Shown here: piece by piece, positions 53,257 through 62,118 of the stretch | Layout of the letters: every line of letters starts with the position of its first letter | Numbering within the stretch: the stretch's first letter is position 1 | Assembly (NCBI GenBank): GCA_003558065.1 | Contig: PWMU01000079.1 | Span: 1-64,000 of the forward strand | Direction of reading: 5' to 3' | Source of the DNA: Opitutia bacterium | GTDB taxonomy: Bacteria > Verrucomicrobiota > Verrucomicrobiia > Opitutales > T3Sed10-336 | DNA: 64,000 bases | Made by a program: the position numbers and the translations under genes | The notes under the pieces: model-generated | Databases searched by the model: none | Seen by the model: only the letters and a program-made list of their open reading frames with translations | Told to the model about the DNA's origin: nothing

Positions 53257-54467
53257 TTTCACTCGACGACATCCGCGCGGCCCGCGAGGCGGTTCGCCCG
53301 CACCTGAAGAAAACACCGTGTGTGCTTTCGGAACCGTTGAGCGACCAGCTCGGGTGCCGTCTTTACTTCAAGTTCGAAAACCTGCACCGCACCGGCTCCT
53401 TTAAAGAGCGAGGGGCCTTGTATAAGCTTCTTCATCTCGACAAGGCCTACCGGGCCGCCGGAGTCGTTACCGCCAGCGCCGGCAACCACGGGCAGGCCGT
53501 TGCGTTTCACGCGACTCAGCTGGGTTTGTCGGCCGTCGTGGTGATGCCGGAGAAGACGCCGCTTGTCAAAGTCTCCTCCACCCGCCGGTGGGGTGCCGAG
53601 GTCGTCCTCCATGGCAGGAACTATGACGATGCGCTGAAAAAGGCTCACGAGATCGAGCGGGAACGCGGCAGTTTTTTCGTCCACGGCTTCGATGACCCCG
53701 ATATTATCGCAGGGCAGGGGACTCTGAGCGTCGAGCTTCACGAGGAGGAGGTGCCCTGTGACGTGATGCTCTTGCCGATCGGGGGAGGCGGGCTCATTGC
53801 CGGGAACGCCGTGGCGCTGAAAGCGCTCTATCCGAAGGCCGAGATTTACGGGGTCGAGCCGGAGAATTATCCCTCGATGAAGGAGTCTCTGGCTGCCGGA
53901 CACCCGGTCGCGGTCGAGGGCTTGCCGTCTCTGGCGGACGGACTGGCGGTCAAGAGCGTCGGGAAGCTGCCTTACGAGATTGTCAGTCGCCGGGTGGATG
54001 ATTTTTTCCTGGTCAGCGAGGAAGAGATTGCCAACGCCATCCTGGTCCTGCTCGAAGTCGAGAAGAGCGTGGTCGAAGGAGCCGGCGCCGCCTCGTTCGC
54101 GGCGCTTCTCAACCGGGAGGAACTGCGCCGGAAGGTGGCGGGAAAGGATGTGGTGGTTCCGCTCTGCGGCGGCAACATCGACGTCAATCTGCTCTCCAAG
54201 ATCATCGACCGGGGCCTCGCCAAGGACGGAAGGCTCGGGCGTTTTCGGGTGGTGGTTCCCGACCAGCCGGGTTCGCTCACCGCCGTGACCGAGCGTATCG
54301 CCCGGGGAGGCGGCAACATCCTGGATATTTTCCATACACGGGCGCTTGCCGACACCCAGGTCGGCGAGGTGGCCATCGACGTGGTGGTCGAAACCCGCGG
54401 TCGCGACCACCTCGAAGCGCTCAAGGGGGCGCTCACCGAGGCCGGCATCCGTCTCGAAAGCAAATAG
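53244..54467 (+). CDS. ilvA: Threonine ammonia-lyase (threonine dehydratase)
   Basis: A 407-residue PLP enzyme with NLHRTGSFKERGA (PLP Lys), SAGNHGQAVAFHA, the Gly-rich PIGGGGLIAG, and a C-terminal ACT domain (RFRVVVPDQPGSLTAVTERIARGGGNI). It deaminates threonine to 2-oxobutyrate. The single C-terminal ACT and length fit the TdcB-like form with regulatory domain. The GTG start overlaps the DapA-like gene by 13 bases, so translation is probably coupled. Serine dehydratase activity is possible. Confidence 0.85.
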   Translation: MVEVISLDDIRAAREAVRPHLKKTPCVLSEPLSDQLGCRLYFKFENLHRTGSFKERGALYKLLHLDKAYRAAGVVTASAGNHGQAVAFHATQLGLSAVVVMPEKTPLVKVSSTRRWGAEVVLHGRNYDDALKKAHEIERERGSFFVHGFDDPDIIAGQGTLSVELHEEEVPCDVMLLPIGGGGLIAGNAVALKALYPKAEIYGVEPENYPSMKESLAAGHPVAVEGLPSLADGLAVKSVGKLPYEIVSRRVDDFFLVSEEEIANAILVLLEVEKSVVEGAGAASFAALLNREELRRKVAGKDVVVPLCGGNIDVNLLSKIIDRGLAKDGRLGRFRVVVPDQPGSLTAVTERIARGGGNILDIFHTRALADTQVGEVAIDVVVETRGRDHLEALKGALTEAGIRLESK

Positions 54468-54493
54468 CCCGACTCAGGAGCGGTAATATCTTC

Positions 54494-55627
54494 ATGGCAG
54501 CATCACTAGTGGAAGACCAGTTGAGCGAACTCGTCGCCATTCCCAGTGTGAACTCGGGTTTTGGCGGTCCCGGCGAGGACGCGGTGGGCAAGCACGTATC
54601 AAAGTTTCTGCGACAACGCGGTCTCAAGGTCGAGGAACAGGAGGTTTTTCCCGGACGCTGTAACGTGGTTGCCCGCATCGAGCCCGAGGATCTGGCCGGC
54701 CGACCCGGGGTGCTCCTGGAGAGCCACATGGACACCGTGGCCGCCCGGGAATGGAAGGAGGGGGATCCGTTTATTCCCCGTGTGGTGGATGGTCGCCTGT
54801 ACGGCCGCGGTGCCAGCGACACCAAGGCGTCGCTGGCGGTCATGCTGGCGGTGGTCGATTATTTCGCCCGCCGGCCGGGCGAATTGAAGGCGCCTCTCGT
54901 TTTTGCGGCGTCGGTGGACGAGGAGGTGGGGCAAGTGGGCGCCTTCAAATTGATGGATCTTGGCCTGCCCCTTGCGGGTGCGATCACCGGGGAGCCGACG
55001 CAATGCCAGATCGTGCACGCCCACAAGGGTTTTTTCCGCTGTCGCCTGGGGGTTCGCGGGGTGGCGGCCCACAGCGCGTTTCCCGAAAAGGGAGACAACG
55101 CGATCCTGCGTATGGGTCGTGTTCTGACGCAGGTGGCCGCTTACTTGGAGGAGTTGAAGGGGCGCCCGGGCCACCCTTCCCTGGGCTGTCCCACACTGAG
55201 TGTCGGAACGATCCGCGGAGGCGAGGCGATCAATGTCGTTCCCGACCGGTGCTCGATCGAGCTGGACCGGCGGATGCTTCCGGGCGAAACCGAAGAGGTG
55301 GTGCGCCGGGAGATCGAAGCACTTGTCGGCGGCGAAACGGGTGGAGGGATCGATGAAACAGTGGTTCGACCCGGACTCAACACGGACCCCCAAAGCCCCT
55401 TCGCGGCGGGTCTGGCGGCGGCGGTGAAACGGCATAATCAGGATCGTTGCGAGTTTCAGGCCGCCCCTTACATGACCAACGCCACCGCGTACGCCGCCGC
55501 CGGTGTTCCCGCATTGGTTTTCGGTCCCGGAGACATCGCCCAGGCTCACACCGATTCCGAATTTGTCGAACTGGCTGAACTGGACAAAGCCTTTTCGATT
55601 TTCAAAACTTTTCTCAGTTATGAATAA
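54494..55627 (+). CDS. M20-family peptidase/deacylase (ArgE/DapE-like)
   Basis: A 377-residue zinc enzyme. Metal residues appear in LESHMDTV, GASDTKASLAV and DEEVGQVGA, with a further zinc-ligand region ITGEPTQCQI and HTDSEFVEL at the end. The dimerisation domain carries GVRGVAAHSAFPEKGDNAI. It is of ArgE/DapE/ACY1 type, hydrolysing an N-acyl amino acid or peptide. It follows ilvA by 26 bases and overlaps the phosphoesterase start by 8 bases, so it belongs to the same operon. Confidence 0.88.
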   Translation: MAASLVEDQLSELVAIPSVNSGFGGPGEDAVGKHVSKFLRQRGLKVEEQEVFPGRCNVVARIEPEDLAGRPGVLLESHMDTVAAREWKEGDPFIPRVVDGRLYGRGASDTKASLAVMLAVVDYFARRPGELKAPLVFAASVDEEVGQVGAFKLMDLGLPLAGAITGEPTQCQIVHAHKGFFRCRLGVRGVAAHSAFPEKGDNAILRMGRVLTQVAAYLEELKGRPGHPSLGCPTLSVGTIRGGEAINVVPDRCSIELDRRMLPGETEEVVRREIEALVGGETGGGIDETVVRPGLNTDPQSPFAAGLAAAVKRHNQDRCEFQAAPYMTNATAYAAAGVPALVFGPGDIAQAHTDSEFVELAELDKAFSIFKTFLSYE

Positions 55628-56894
55628 GACGATCTCTACGCTGATTCCGCTCCTTCTGTTGCCGGGACTTGGCCTTTCGCAGGTTTCCGGGGAACGCTCG
55701 AAGCATGAGCCGTTTGAGACACCCGTTGCGCTCTACCTGACCTGGCAGCAGGATCCCACCACCACCATGACCATTCACCGGGTCTCCGAGGGGGCCGAGG
55801 ATGAATCCTGGGTCGACTACCGTCCTTGGAACGAAGAGGAGGCCGCCGGACGTTCCTGGGAGTCGGTCACCGGTTCGAGCGAGCCGATGGCCCGTTTCTC
55901 GAACCTGCCGGTTCACACGGTCGAACTAACCGGACTGGAACCGGCGACCACCTACCAGTTCCGGGTGCCCGAGGGCCCCGGAACATTCAAGTTTCGCACC
56001 CTTCCCGCCGATGCGGACGAACCGATCCGCTTCGCGGCCGGCGGCGACACCATGCACCGGCAGATCTGGATGGAACGGGTCAATCGCGTCGCCATGGAAT
56101 ACGAACCGGAGTTCATCGTTTGGGGCGGAGACCTGGCTTACGCCGATGGACGCGAGAACCGACGCGGCCTCCACCGCTGGTTCGATTGGTTCGACGCGAT
56201 TAAGAATACGATGATCACGGAGGAGGGACGCGTCATTCCGATTGTGGTTACGATGGGCAACCACGAGATGCGGGGCGGTTATTACTTTCACCACGATGAT
56301 TTCGAGCAGACGGACGACTGGCGCCGCGAGGTGGCCCCGTATTTCTATACTCTGTTTTCCATGCCCGGCCAGCCCGGGTACAACGTGCTCGATTTCGGCG
56401 ATTACCTGAGCTTGGTTGTGCTGGATTCCGACCACACGAATCCGGTGGAAGGCGAGCAGACCGAATGGCTCGAGGAGATTCTGGACGAGCGCCAGGAGGT
56501 CCCGCACGTCTTTCCCGTGTATCACGTGCCCGGCTACCCCGGTGTTCGCGATTTCGACGGAGACGTCTCCACAGGCATCCGGAAGCACTGGGTGCCCTTG
56601 TTTGAGCAGTACGGGGTTCGGGTCGCCTTTGAGAATCACGACCACGCCTACAAGCGGACCGTGCCGATCCGCGACGGCGAGGCGGCCGACGACGGGATTG
56701 TCTATATCGGCGACGGCTCCTGGGGCACCAGCGCCCGGAGCGTTCATGACGCCGACGAAACCTGGTACCTGGAACGCTCCGAGTCGGTTCGCCACTTCAT
56801 CCTCGCCACCATCCACGGGGATGACGCCAGTTTTAAAATGATCGACGAATTCGGCGAAAAGATCGACGAGTACGAATTGCCGGCCGACGACTGA
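55620..56894 (+). CDS. Exported purple-acid-phosphatase-like metallophosphoesterase
   Basis: A 424-residue protein: signal peptide (STLIPLLLLPGLGLSQVSG), an N-terminal fibronectin-like PAP domain (ALYLTWQQDPTTTMTIH, TYQFRV), then the metallophosphoesterase domain with GGD, WGGDLAYADG (about 168), MGNHEM (about 213), VYHVPGY (about 300) and ENHDHAYKRT (about 337). The last motif is NHDH where GHxH is usual. It probably hydrolyses phosphate esters in the periplasm. ATG 55620 overlaps the M20 stop. Confidence 0.88.
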   Translation: MNKTISTLIPLLLLPGLGLSQVSGERSKHEPFETPVALYLTWQQDPTTTMTIHRVSEGAEDESWVDYRPWNEEEAAGRSWESVTGSSEPMARFSNLPVHTVELTGLEPATTYQFRVPEGPGTFKFRTLPADADEPIRFAAGGDTMHRQIWMERVNRVAMEYEPEFIVWGGDLAYADGRENRRGLHRWFDWFDAIKNTMITEEGRVIPIVVTMGNHEMRGGYYFHHDDFEQTDDWRREVAPYFYTLFSMPGQPGYNVLDFGDYLSLVVLDSDHTNPVEGEQTEWLEEILDERQEVPHVFPVYHVPGYPGVRDFDGDVSTGIRKHWVPLFEQYGVRVAFENHDHAYKRTVPIRDGEAADDGIVYIGDGSWGTSARSVHDADETWYLERSESVRHFILATIHGDDASFKMIDEFGEKIDEYELPADD

Positions 56895-56904
56895 AAGTCT
56901 CCGA

Positions 56905-57260
56905 TCCACCTTCCATGTTTCACCCTTCCGACTGGTTTCAAGTGTCTCCGGATCGCGCTCCAATAGGCTAAGCGCTTCCCTCAATCTCCGCTCCCACCTG
57001 GGTTCTCTCATCTCGGAGGCTTCTGCTTCCACCACTCGAGAGAGCTGCTCGTCCTTCAAATCGTCGAGCACGGCTTTCCGGAATTCCTTCGTCCCCTTAG
57101 CCCAACCATGGGTCATAGTCTCAAAACCAAGCCGCTTCTGTTCCGCGTCTGTTTCCGAGAGCCAAGTCAGGTACTCGCGATACTTGTGCCGACCCGTGGG
57201 CGAATCCGAAAGCCCGCCGGCGTGTTCCAGCGATGCAAGCCTAACACATGGTGAATTGGA
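56905..57260 (-). pseudogene. Fragment of a REP-associated tyrosine transposase (RAYT)
   Basis: On the minus strand the frame reads ...HAGGLSDSPTGRHKYREYLTWL, then KRLGFETMTHGWAKGTKEFR, DEQLSRVVEAEASEMREPRW and SRKGETWKVDRR. This is the C-terminal part of Verrucomicrobia/Planctomycetes RAYT-type transposases. The N-terminal catalytic half (HUH and Tyr) and the end are missing, so it is a relic. It lies between the phosphoesterase and nspC. Confidence 0.7.
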
Positions 57261-57423
57261 CTGACCACGTTCGATTTCCTGCTGGCAACGGTGGGGGTAA
57301 CCACGGAGTACGCGAAGAAAACCTTAAATTTCAATGTAAACATCCTTCCCGCCAACCTCCATGGGTTCGGGCCAGGGCGTCGTTTGTTTTTCGTGTTCAG
57401 CGGCCGGGAACAGCGGTTCCGTC
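57261..57423. other. Non-coding gap before nspC stop
   Basis: 163 bases with no recognisable coding or regulatory feature; contains possible transposase-insertion debris. Confidence 0.4.
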
Positions 57424-58563
57424 TTATGACAACCGCGTCTTGTAGTCGTCGTAACCGAATTCCCGGACGATCTCGGTTTTGTTTTTGTCCGGCCGGTAGA
57501 TGCCGATGGAGGGGAGGCGCACGCCGTTGAAGGTGGTGTTCTTCACCATGGTGTAGTGGGCCATATCGAGAAATATGATACGGTCGCCCGGGCGAAGCGG
57601 TTCCGGGAAGGAGTATTCGCCGATAACATCGCCCGCGAGGCAGGTAAGGCCGCCGAGGCGGTAGGTGTGCGGGTGCTCGCCGCGCTTCCCGGCCCCGAGG
57701 ATGGCGGGACGGTAGGGCATTTCCAGAACGTCCGGCATGTGGGCGGTGGCGGAGGTGTCGAGAATGGCGTTGAGGCCGTCGTTCTGGACGATGTCGAGAA
57801 CGGAGGCCACCAGGAAACCGGTGTTGAGGGCAATCGCTTCGCCGGGCTCCAGGTAGACCCGGACGCCGTGGCGCTCGCGGAAGCGGGTGACGAGTTCGCA
57901 CAGGAGGTCGATGTCGTAGTCGTCGCGGGTGATGTGGTGGCCGCCGCCGAAGTTCACCCACGTCATCCGTTCGAGGAAGTGACCGAAATTTTCTTCAAAC
58001 GCGGCCACGGTGCGCTCGAGCGTGTCACTGTTCTGCTCGCACATCGTGTGAAAATGCAGGCCTTCCAGCCCGGAGAGGTCCGCGCCCTCCAGGGCCTCGG
58101 CTGTGATTCCGAGCCGCGATCCGGGGGCGCACGGGTCGTAGAGCTCGACTTCGACCTCCGAATGCTCGGGGTTGACGCGCAGCCCGCAGGAGATGGGACG
58201 GGAAGCGTTTTCGACCACGGGACGGAATTGGCGCCACTGCGCCAGGGAATTGAAGCTGATATGATCCGCGTAGCGGATCAGTTCCGCCATCTCGTCGTCC
58301 GTGAACGCCGGGGAGTAGGCGTGAACCTCGCCGCCGAACTCCTCGGAGCCGAGACGGGCTTCGTAGAGGCCGCTCGCGGTGGTGCCGTGCAGGTATTTCC
58401 GGATGAGTGGAAACAGGCTGAACATGGCGAACCCTTTGAGGGCGAGAATCACCGTGGCGCCGCTATGCCGTTGTACCTCGGCCAGGATCCGGAGATTCTT
58501 TTCGAGCAGCCCCTGGTGGACAACGTAGCAGGGGGTGGGAATGCGATCGAAATCGAGGTTCAT
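57424..58563 (-). CDS. nspC: Carboxynorspermidine decarboxylase
   Basis: A 379-residue PLP enzyme of the alanine-racemase-like fold group. The PLP Lys lies in VILALKGFAMFS near residue 42, and GLHFHTMCEQNSDTLERTV, VNFGGGHHITRDDYDID, VYLEPGEAIALNTGFLVA are family blocks, with the C-terminal Cys region in LTCLAGDVIGEYSF. It decarboxylates carboxy(nor)spermidine in the alternative polyamine route. Its ATG overlaps the stop of the upstream dehydrogenase gene by 4 bases. Confidence 0.93.
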   Translation of the reverse strand: MNLDFDRIPTPCYVVHQGLLEKNLRILAEVQRHSGATVILALKGFAMFSLFPLIRKYLHGTTASGLYEARLGSEEFGGEVHAYSPAFTDDEMAELIRYADHISFNSLAQWRQFRPVVENASRPISCGLRVNPEHSEVEVELYDPCAPGSRLGITAEALEGADLSGLEGLHFHTMCEQNSDTLERTVAAFEENFGHFLERMTWVNFGGGHHITRDDYDIDLLCELVTRFRERHGVRVYLEPGEAIALNTGFLVASVLDIVQNDGLNAILDTSATAHMPDVLEMPYRPAILGAGKRGEHPHTYRLGGLTCLAGDVIGEYSFPEPLRPGDRIIFLDMAHYTMVKNTTFNGVRLPSIGIYRPDKNKTEIVREFGYDDYKTRLS

Positions 58564-59744
58564 TCCACCGGCAACTCACGGACCTTCCAGGGCAGTCCGT
58601 GCTGATTCAGGCGTTCCATGAACGGATCCGGATCGAGCTGTTCCATGTTGAAAACCCCCGGTTGTTTCCAGATTCCCTCCAGCATCAGCATGGCCCCGAT
58701 CATGGCGGGGACTCCGGTGGTGTAGGAAACCGCCTGGGACTTGACCTCACGGTAGCACTCCTGGTGGTCGCACACGTTGTAGATGTGGATCTTTTTTCGC
58801 TGGCCGTCTTTGATCCCCTCGATAACGCAGCCGATGTTGGTTTTCCCTTTGGTGCGGGGCCCGAGCGTGCCCGGGTCGGGCAGGATAGCTTTCAGGAACT
58901 GGAGCGGGACGATCTTTTTGCCTTCGTACTCCACGGGTTCGATGCTGGTCATGCCGATGTTCCGGAGCACGTTCAGGTGTGTTAGGTACTTTTCCGAAAA
59001 CGTCATCCAGAATCGGATACGTTTGAGGCCTTTGAGGTGGTGGACGAGTGATTCCATCTCCTCGTGGTAGAGAAGATAAATATCCTTCGGACCGATCTCG
59101 GGGAAATCGTAGGTTTCCTTCAGTTCGAGCGGTTCGGTTTCCACCCATTGGCCGTTTTCCCAGTAACGTCCTTTGGCCGAGATCTCGCGGATATTGATCT
59201 CCGGATTGAAGTTCGTGGCGAAGGGGTAGCCGTGATCCCCGGCGTTGGCGTCGAGGATGTCCACGTAATGAATCTCGTCGAAATAGTGCTTCTGAGCGTA
59301 GGCGCAAAAGACGTTGGTGACGCCCGGATCGAAACCCGAGCCGAGCAGCGCCATGATGCCCGCCTTCTTGTAGTGCCCGTCATAGGGCCACTGCCAGTCG
59401 TAGGTGAAACTCGGCTCGTCCGGCGGTTCGTAACTGGCGGTGTCCAGGTAGTCGACCTGCGCCTCCAGACAGGCGTCCATGATGGCCAGGTCCTGATAGG
59501 GCAGGGCGACGTTGATCACAAGGTCCGGGCCGAAACTCCGGATCAGCTCGACGACTTCCTCCTTGCGGTCCGCATCGACCTGCGCGGTATCGATTGGCCG
59601 GTCGAGTTCCGCCGCGATGCGGTCACACTTTTCCCGGGTGCGGCTGGCCAGGCAGATCTCGGTGAATGTTTCCGGATTCTGCGCACATTTGCGGACGACG
59701 ACGTTGCCGACGCCTCCGGCTCCGATGATCAGTACTTTTCCCAT
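58560..59744 (-). CDS. Carboxynorspermidine/carboxyspermidine dehydrogenase (saccharopine dehydrogenase-like)
   Basis: A 394-residue NAD(P)-dependent enzyme with VLIIGAGGVGNVVVRKC at the N-terminus, SRTREKCDRIA, NVALPYQDLAIMDACLEAQVDYLDTASYE and GSGFDPGVTNVFCAYA, typical of carboxynorspermidine synthase (CANSDH). It condenses aspartate semialdehyde with putrescine or diaminopropane. It directly precedes nspC with a 4-base overlap, giving a complete two-step polyamine module. Confidence 0.92.
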   Translation of the reverse strand: MGKVLIIGAGGVGNVVVRKCAQNPETFTEICLASRTREKCDRIAAELDRPIDTAQVDADRKEEVVELIRSFGPDLVINVALPYQDLAIMDACLEAQVDYLDTASYEPPDEPSFTYDWQWPYDGHYKKAGIMALLGSGFDPGVTNVFCAYAQKHYFDEIHYVDILDANAGDHGYPFATNFNPEINIREISAKGRYWENGQWVETEPLELKETYDFPEIGPKDIYLLYHEEMESLVHHLKGLKRIRFWMTFSEKYLTHLNVLRNIGMTSIEPVEYEGKKIVPLQFLKAILPDPGTLGPRTKGKTNIGCVIEGIKDGQRKKIHIYNVCDHQECYREVKSQAVSYTTGVPAMIGAMLMLEGIWKQPGVFNMEQLDPDPFMERLNQHGLPWKVRELPVE

Positions 59745-59833
59745 GGCTGTCGATGTGATGGTTGAAAATCAGACGTGGAAGGCTCTCCTCGTATGTTTGA
59801 GCGTCCGGCTTCCACGGTCAAGCGGGGAAAGTT

Positions 59834-60457
59834 TCAGAACCGGACTCGCAACCCTCCTGTAACGAAGTTCGAGCCGCTTGAGTCGCTGACCACACCGAAC
59901 ACGCCCGACCGGTGGTGTACGCGGGTGAAGATCTCCCAGTTTTGGCTGTCGGGCGGCGCCGCGGTGATCTCGAACGGCATGAACGCCAGCCGGCGGGAGG
60001 CTTCTCCGTGGCGTCCCTTTTCCAAAGCCGGAGTGGCCAGCGCGATCGAAGGACCGATTCCCAGGGCGATGGAGGTTCGGAGATAATCGTCCCAGGGGAA
60101 TCCCTTCCAGCGCAGGAGCAGTGCCGCGTTGATCTCGGAATGATCCTGCTTTCCCCAGTGACGCGCAACCTGGCCCTCAATTTCCCATTGGGCCAGCTCG
60201 CCGTGCGCGGTCAGTTTCCGGCCCGCCGCCAGCGCCGCCACGTAGGAACTCCGGAAATCGGTCTGCAGCCGGACGATCTCGTTAAACCGGGTGTAAGTGA
60301 CCGGTCCGGCGTAGGTTGCGATCGACCATTTCCCGGGTTCGGATTCGTTGTCCGGGATGGGGCCGTAGGTCTCCCGGGACGGAAGGGTCTCCGCGGCACT
60401 CAGAGCCAGTCCCGCAATTCCTAGAAGTGAAAGGCCTATGGGGAAAGCAACCCGCAT
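59834..60457 (-). CDS. Exported outer-membrane barrel, acyloxyacyl hydrolase/PagL-like
   Basis: A 207-residue protein with signal (VAFPIGLSLLGIAGLALSAAE) and amphipathic strands ending in aromatic-terminal GGLRVRF. The RVHHRSGVFGVVSDSSGSNFVTGGL segment resembles the His-Ser region of PagL-like lipid A deacylases (acyloxyacyl hydrolase family in databases), though the catalytic arrangement cannot be verified. It is 156 bases downstream of trkH on the same strand. Confidence 0.6.
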   Translation of the reverse strand: MRVAFPIGLSLLGIAGLALSAAETLPSRETYGPIPDNESEPGKWSIATYAGPVTYTRFNEIVRLQTDFRSSYVAALAAGRKLTAHGELAQWEIEGQVARHWGKQDHSEINAALLLRWKGFPWDDYLRTSIALGIGPSIALATPALEKGRHGEASRRLAFMPFEITAAPPDSQNWEIFTRVHHRSGVFGVVSDSSGSNFVTGGLRVRF

Positions 60458-60613
60458 CTTTGAATGCGGACAACCTACTTTCGGAGGCATCTTTCCGCAA
60501 CCGGAGGAGCGGTAGAGAAAGGGAGGGAGCAAGAGTCGCGGCTACACAGTCCCCTGTCGCCCGCCGGCTCGCCCAAAGTAGCTTCGCTCGCACCATGCCC
60601 CGACGCTTCCCGA

Positions 60614-62089
60614 TCAGGAAAGCTTTTTCCACAGAAGCGGCGAAAAGAGGACAAGAATGCCGAAGAGTTCGATCCGGCCCATGATCATGAGCAGGGAGAG
60701 GAGGATTTTGCCGGGGGCGCTGACCATGGCGTAATTTTCGGTGGGTCCGACCTCGGCAAAGCCGGGACCGATGTTGAAGAAGCAGGAAACCACCGAGGAA
60801 ATACTCCCTTCGAGGCTGAGCCCGGGTTCGAGCAGGGTGAAGACAACGATGGAGCTGATCGCGAGCAGGGCGAGCAGCGTCAGGTAAATGAGGATGTTCT
60901 CCCGTGTGTCGGGGTCGAGGGGCTTGCCGTTGGCGATGACCGGGCGCACGACGCGGGAGCGGAAGCTTTTTTCCACGTGGGTGACGCAGATTTTCGCTGC
61001 GACGACGATCCGGATCACTTTGGCGCCGCCGGCGGTGGAGGCGGCGCATCCTCCCATTGTCATCAGCGCCAGAAGCAACGCCCGTGTGAAAACCGGCCAT
61101 TGGTCGAAATCCGCCGTGCCGAAACCGCTGGTGCTGGCGATCGAGACGACCTGGAATGCGGCCGTACGGATCGTGTCGTGAATGCCGTCTCTTTCGCCGC
61201 TGACGAACAGGACGCCGGCCGTGAGCGCGGTCGCGAAAATCAAAATGGCGAGGTAGGCGAGGACCTCGGTGTTTTGGCGCGCCGGGCGCCACTGGGCCCG
61301 GAGAATCAGAAGATGGAAGAAGAAGCTGATGCTGCCGAGGATCATGAAAACGATCATGACCCATTCGATACCGGGAGAAGCAAAGGCGGCGATGCTGTCG
61401 GAACGGGTGCTGAAACCGGCGGTGGAGACGGTGGTGAAGGTGTGGCACACGGCATCGTAGAGGTTCATTCCGGCCAACAGCAGCCCGGCGCAGCACGCGG
61501 CGGAGAGGCCGAGGTACAGAAAGAACAGCCGGGCCACGACGCTCTGTACCCGGCCCTGGTGAAAATCGGCGGTCTTGGCCGAGGATTCGTTGGTGAAGAG
61601 GATCTTGCCGCCGGCCCCGAGGAATCCGAGGATGGCGACAAAGAAGACCACGATCCCGATGCCGCCGATCCATTGGCTCATCTGCCGCCAGAACAGGAGG
61701 CTGCGCGGCCATTCCTCGAATCCGGTGAAGACGGACGCGCCGGTGGTGGTGACCCCGGAAGCCGACTCGAAGACGGCGTCCGAGACGCGGCAATCTTCGA
61801 GAATCAGAACGTAGGGCAGCGCGCCGACCAGCGAGGCGAGAATCCAGCCGATCCCGACCAGGCAGAGGGCTTCTTTGCGGAGAATCCGGGGCTCGGCGCC
61901 GCGGCTGAGCAGGTAGAAGACGGCGGCGAGAATCAACGCCACCGCGGTGCTCGCCTGGAATCCGACGATGGCCGCGGACTCTCCGGGGTCGCTCCTGTGC
62001 AGCAGGGCGATGCCCAGGCAAAGAAGAAAGGCCGCTGCGAGCGCTGCGAGAATCAGACTGAGCAGGCGGGATATGAACCGGTAATTCAT
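60614..62089 (-). CDS. trkH: Potassium uptake protein TrkH
   Basis: A 491-residue multi-pass transporter. Four pore loops are visible: SGVTTTGASVF, FTTVSTAGFST, SIASTSGFGTADF and FFNIGPGFAEVGP, each with the conserved selectivity glycine. The frame continues upstream past trkA sequences, but ATG 62089 gives normal TrkH length and starts at the first helix. The trkA gene is 29 bases upstream on the same strand, so the two form an operon. Confidence 0.95.
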   Translation of the reverse strand: MNYRFISRLLSLILAALAAAFLLCLGIALLHRSDPGESAAIVGFQASTAVALILAAVFYLLSRGAEPRILRKEALCLVGIGWILASLVGALPYVLILEDCRVSDAVFESASGVTTTGASVFTGFEEWPRSLLFWRQMSQWIGGIGIVVFFVAILGFLGAGGKILFTNESSAKTADFHQGRVQSVVARLFFLYLGLSAACCAGLLLAGMNLYDAVCHTFTTVSTAGFSTRSDSIAAFASPGIEWVMIVFMILGSISFFFHLLILRAQWRPARQNTEVLAYLAILIFATALTAGVLFVSGERDGIHDTIRTAAFQVVSIASTSGFGTADFDQWPVFTRALLLALMTMGGCAASTAGGAKVIRIVVAAKICVTHVEKSFRSRVVRPVIANGKPLDPDTRENILIYLTLLALLAISSIVVFTLLEPGLSLEGSISSVVSCFFNIGPGFAEVGPTENYAMVSAPGKILLSLLMIMGRIELFGILVLFSPLLWKKLS

Positions 62090-62118
62090 AAGAAGGTCGC
62101 TGGGCGGCGGCACGCCGT

